A stretch of DNA of 14,408 nucleotides from Dorea sp. Lineage in GTDB: Bacteria; Bacillota_A; Clostridia; Lachnospirales; Lachnospiraceae. Numbering within the stretch: position 1 is the first letter of the stretch; each line of letters starts with the position of its first letter. The position numbers and the translations under genes are program-made. Below, piece after piece: positions 14,258-14,408 of the stretch. The stretch covers positions 1-14,408 of the forward strand of contig JAEDLC010000043.1 of NCBI GenBank assembly GCA_016295505.1, given 5' to 3'. The notes beneath the pieces are model-generated. The model was not told where the DNA came from. It was given only the letters and a program-made list of their open reading frames with translations, and searched no databases.

Positions 14258-14408
14258 ATGACTATCAATCCTATATACACGAAGATACTGACTGATGAAA
14301 CCCTGAGAGAAACGGTTGCCCATGGAAACGAAGAATACCCCTTCAGCTATTACCTGGAAGATATCTGGCAATTTGATTTTCATTGTATCGACTGGCACTG
14401 GCATCCGG
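14258..14408 (+). CDS. AraC-family regulator, N-terminal part (cut by window edge)
   Basis: Fifty codons are visible, ending in FDFHCIDWHWHP, the start of the cupin-like sugar-sensing domain found in many Firmicutes AraC regulators (typically followed by E.EL). The helix-turn-helix domain would lie beyond the window. The ATG at 14258-14260 has AAAAGG about 9 bases upstream. It is divergent from the MFS transporter, with direct repeats between, the standard layout for an activator of a sugar uptake gene. Family assignment rests on the short N-terminus and context. Confidence 0.75.
   Translation, partial: MTINPIYTKILTDETLRETVAHGNEEYPFSYYLEDIWQFDFHCIDWHWHP

Noticed and set aside
14141..14404. 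N-terminal extension of the MFS transporter frame
   Set aside because: The added residues are not MFS-like, run through the promoter and direct repeats, and overlap the divergent AraC coding start. A start at 14140 fits the family.

Overview
The window reads as a stretch of chromosome from a low-to-medium GC Gram-positive anaerobe, most likely a gut Clostridia of the Lachnospiraceae type. The reasons are strong AGGAGG-type ribosome binding sites, sigma-A-like promoters, no signal peptides on the glycoside hydrolases, a DegV/FakB protein, and protein sequences resembling clostridial relatives. The species cannot be named from this sequence alone. I see no rRNA, tRNA, CRISPR array, transposase or phage gene.

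Left part (1-1860, minus strand): a TetR-type regulator (GTG start), then the N-terminal half of an MFS exporter that runs into the C-terminal tail of an unrelated FtsX/MacB-type ABC permease, then the start of an ABC ATPase that leaves the window. This looks like a drug or peptide export operon damaged by an internal deletion. Palindromes related by a TGTC/GACA core lie at the tetR promoter and before the MFS gene, and a terminator-like hairpin overlaps the tetR stop codon.

Middle part (1860-5640): a stand-alone bis-MGD molybdopterin oxidoreductase (plus strand), whose promoter stands back to back with that of the first tetR. It is followed by a convergent second TetR regulator, which is divergent from a DegV/FakB fatty-acid-binding protein. 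Inverted repeats fill the tetR2/degV intergenic region. A 17-bp perfect hairpin separates degV from the next operon.

Right part (5640-14408): a carbohydrate locus. A minus-strand operon runs HAD phosphatase/phosphomutase -> GH42 beta-galactosidase -> PfkB-type sugar kinase. Divergent from it is a full-length LacZ-type GH2 beta-galactosidase. A strong bidirectional terminator separates lacZ from a convergent MFS (probably sugar) transporter, which is divergent from an AraC-family regulator cut by the window end. Direct repeats with helical spacing lie between the last two genes. The likely logic is that the MFS protein imports a galactoside under AraC control, the two cytoplasmic galactosidases cleave it, and the kinase and HAD enzyme process a released or derived sugar. 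The exact sugar is unknown.

I did not find a clearly new biological system. The best leads are the scarred exporter operon, the stand-alone molybdoenzyme beside TetR regulators, the kinase/HAD/GH42 cassette with no recognisable galactose pathway gene, and the AraC repeat array.
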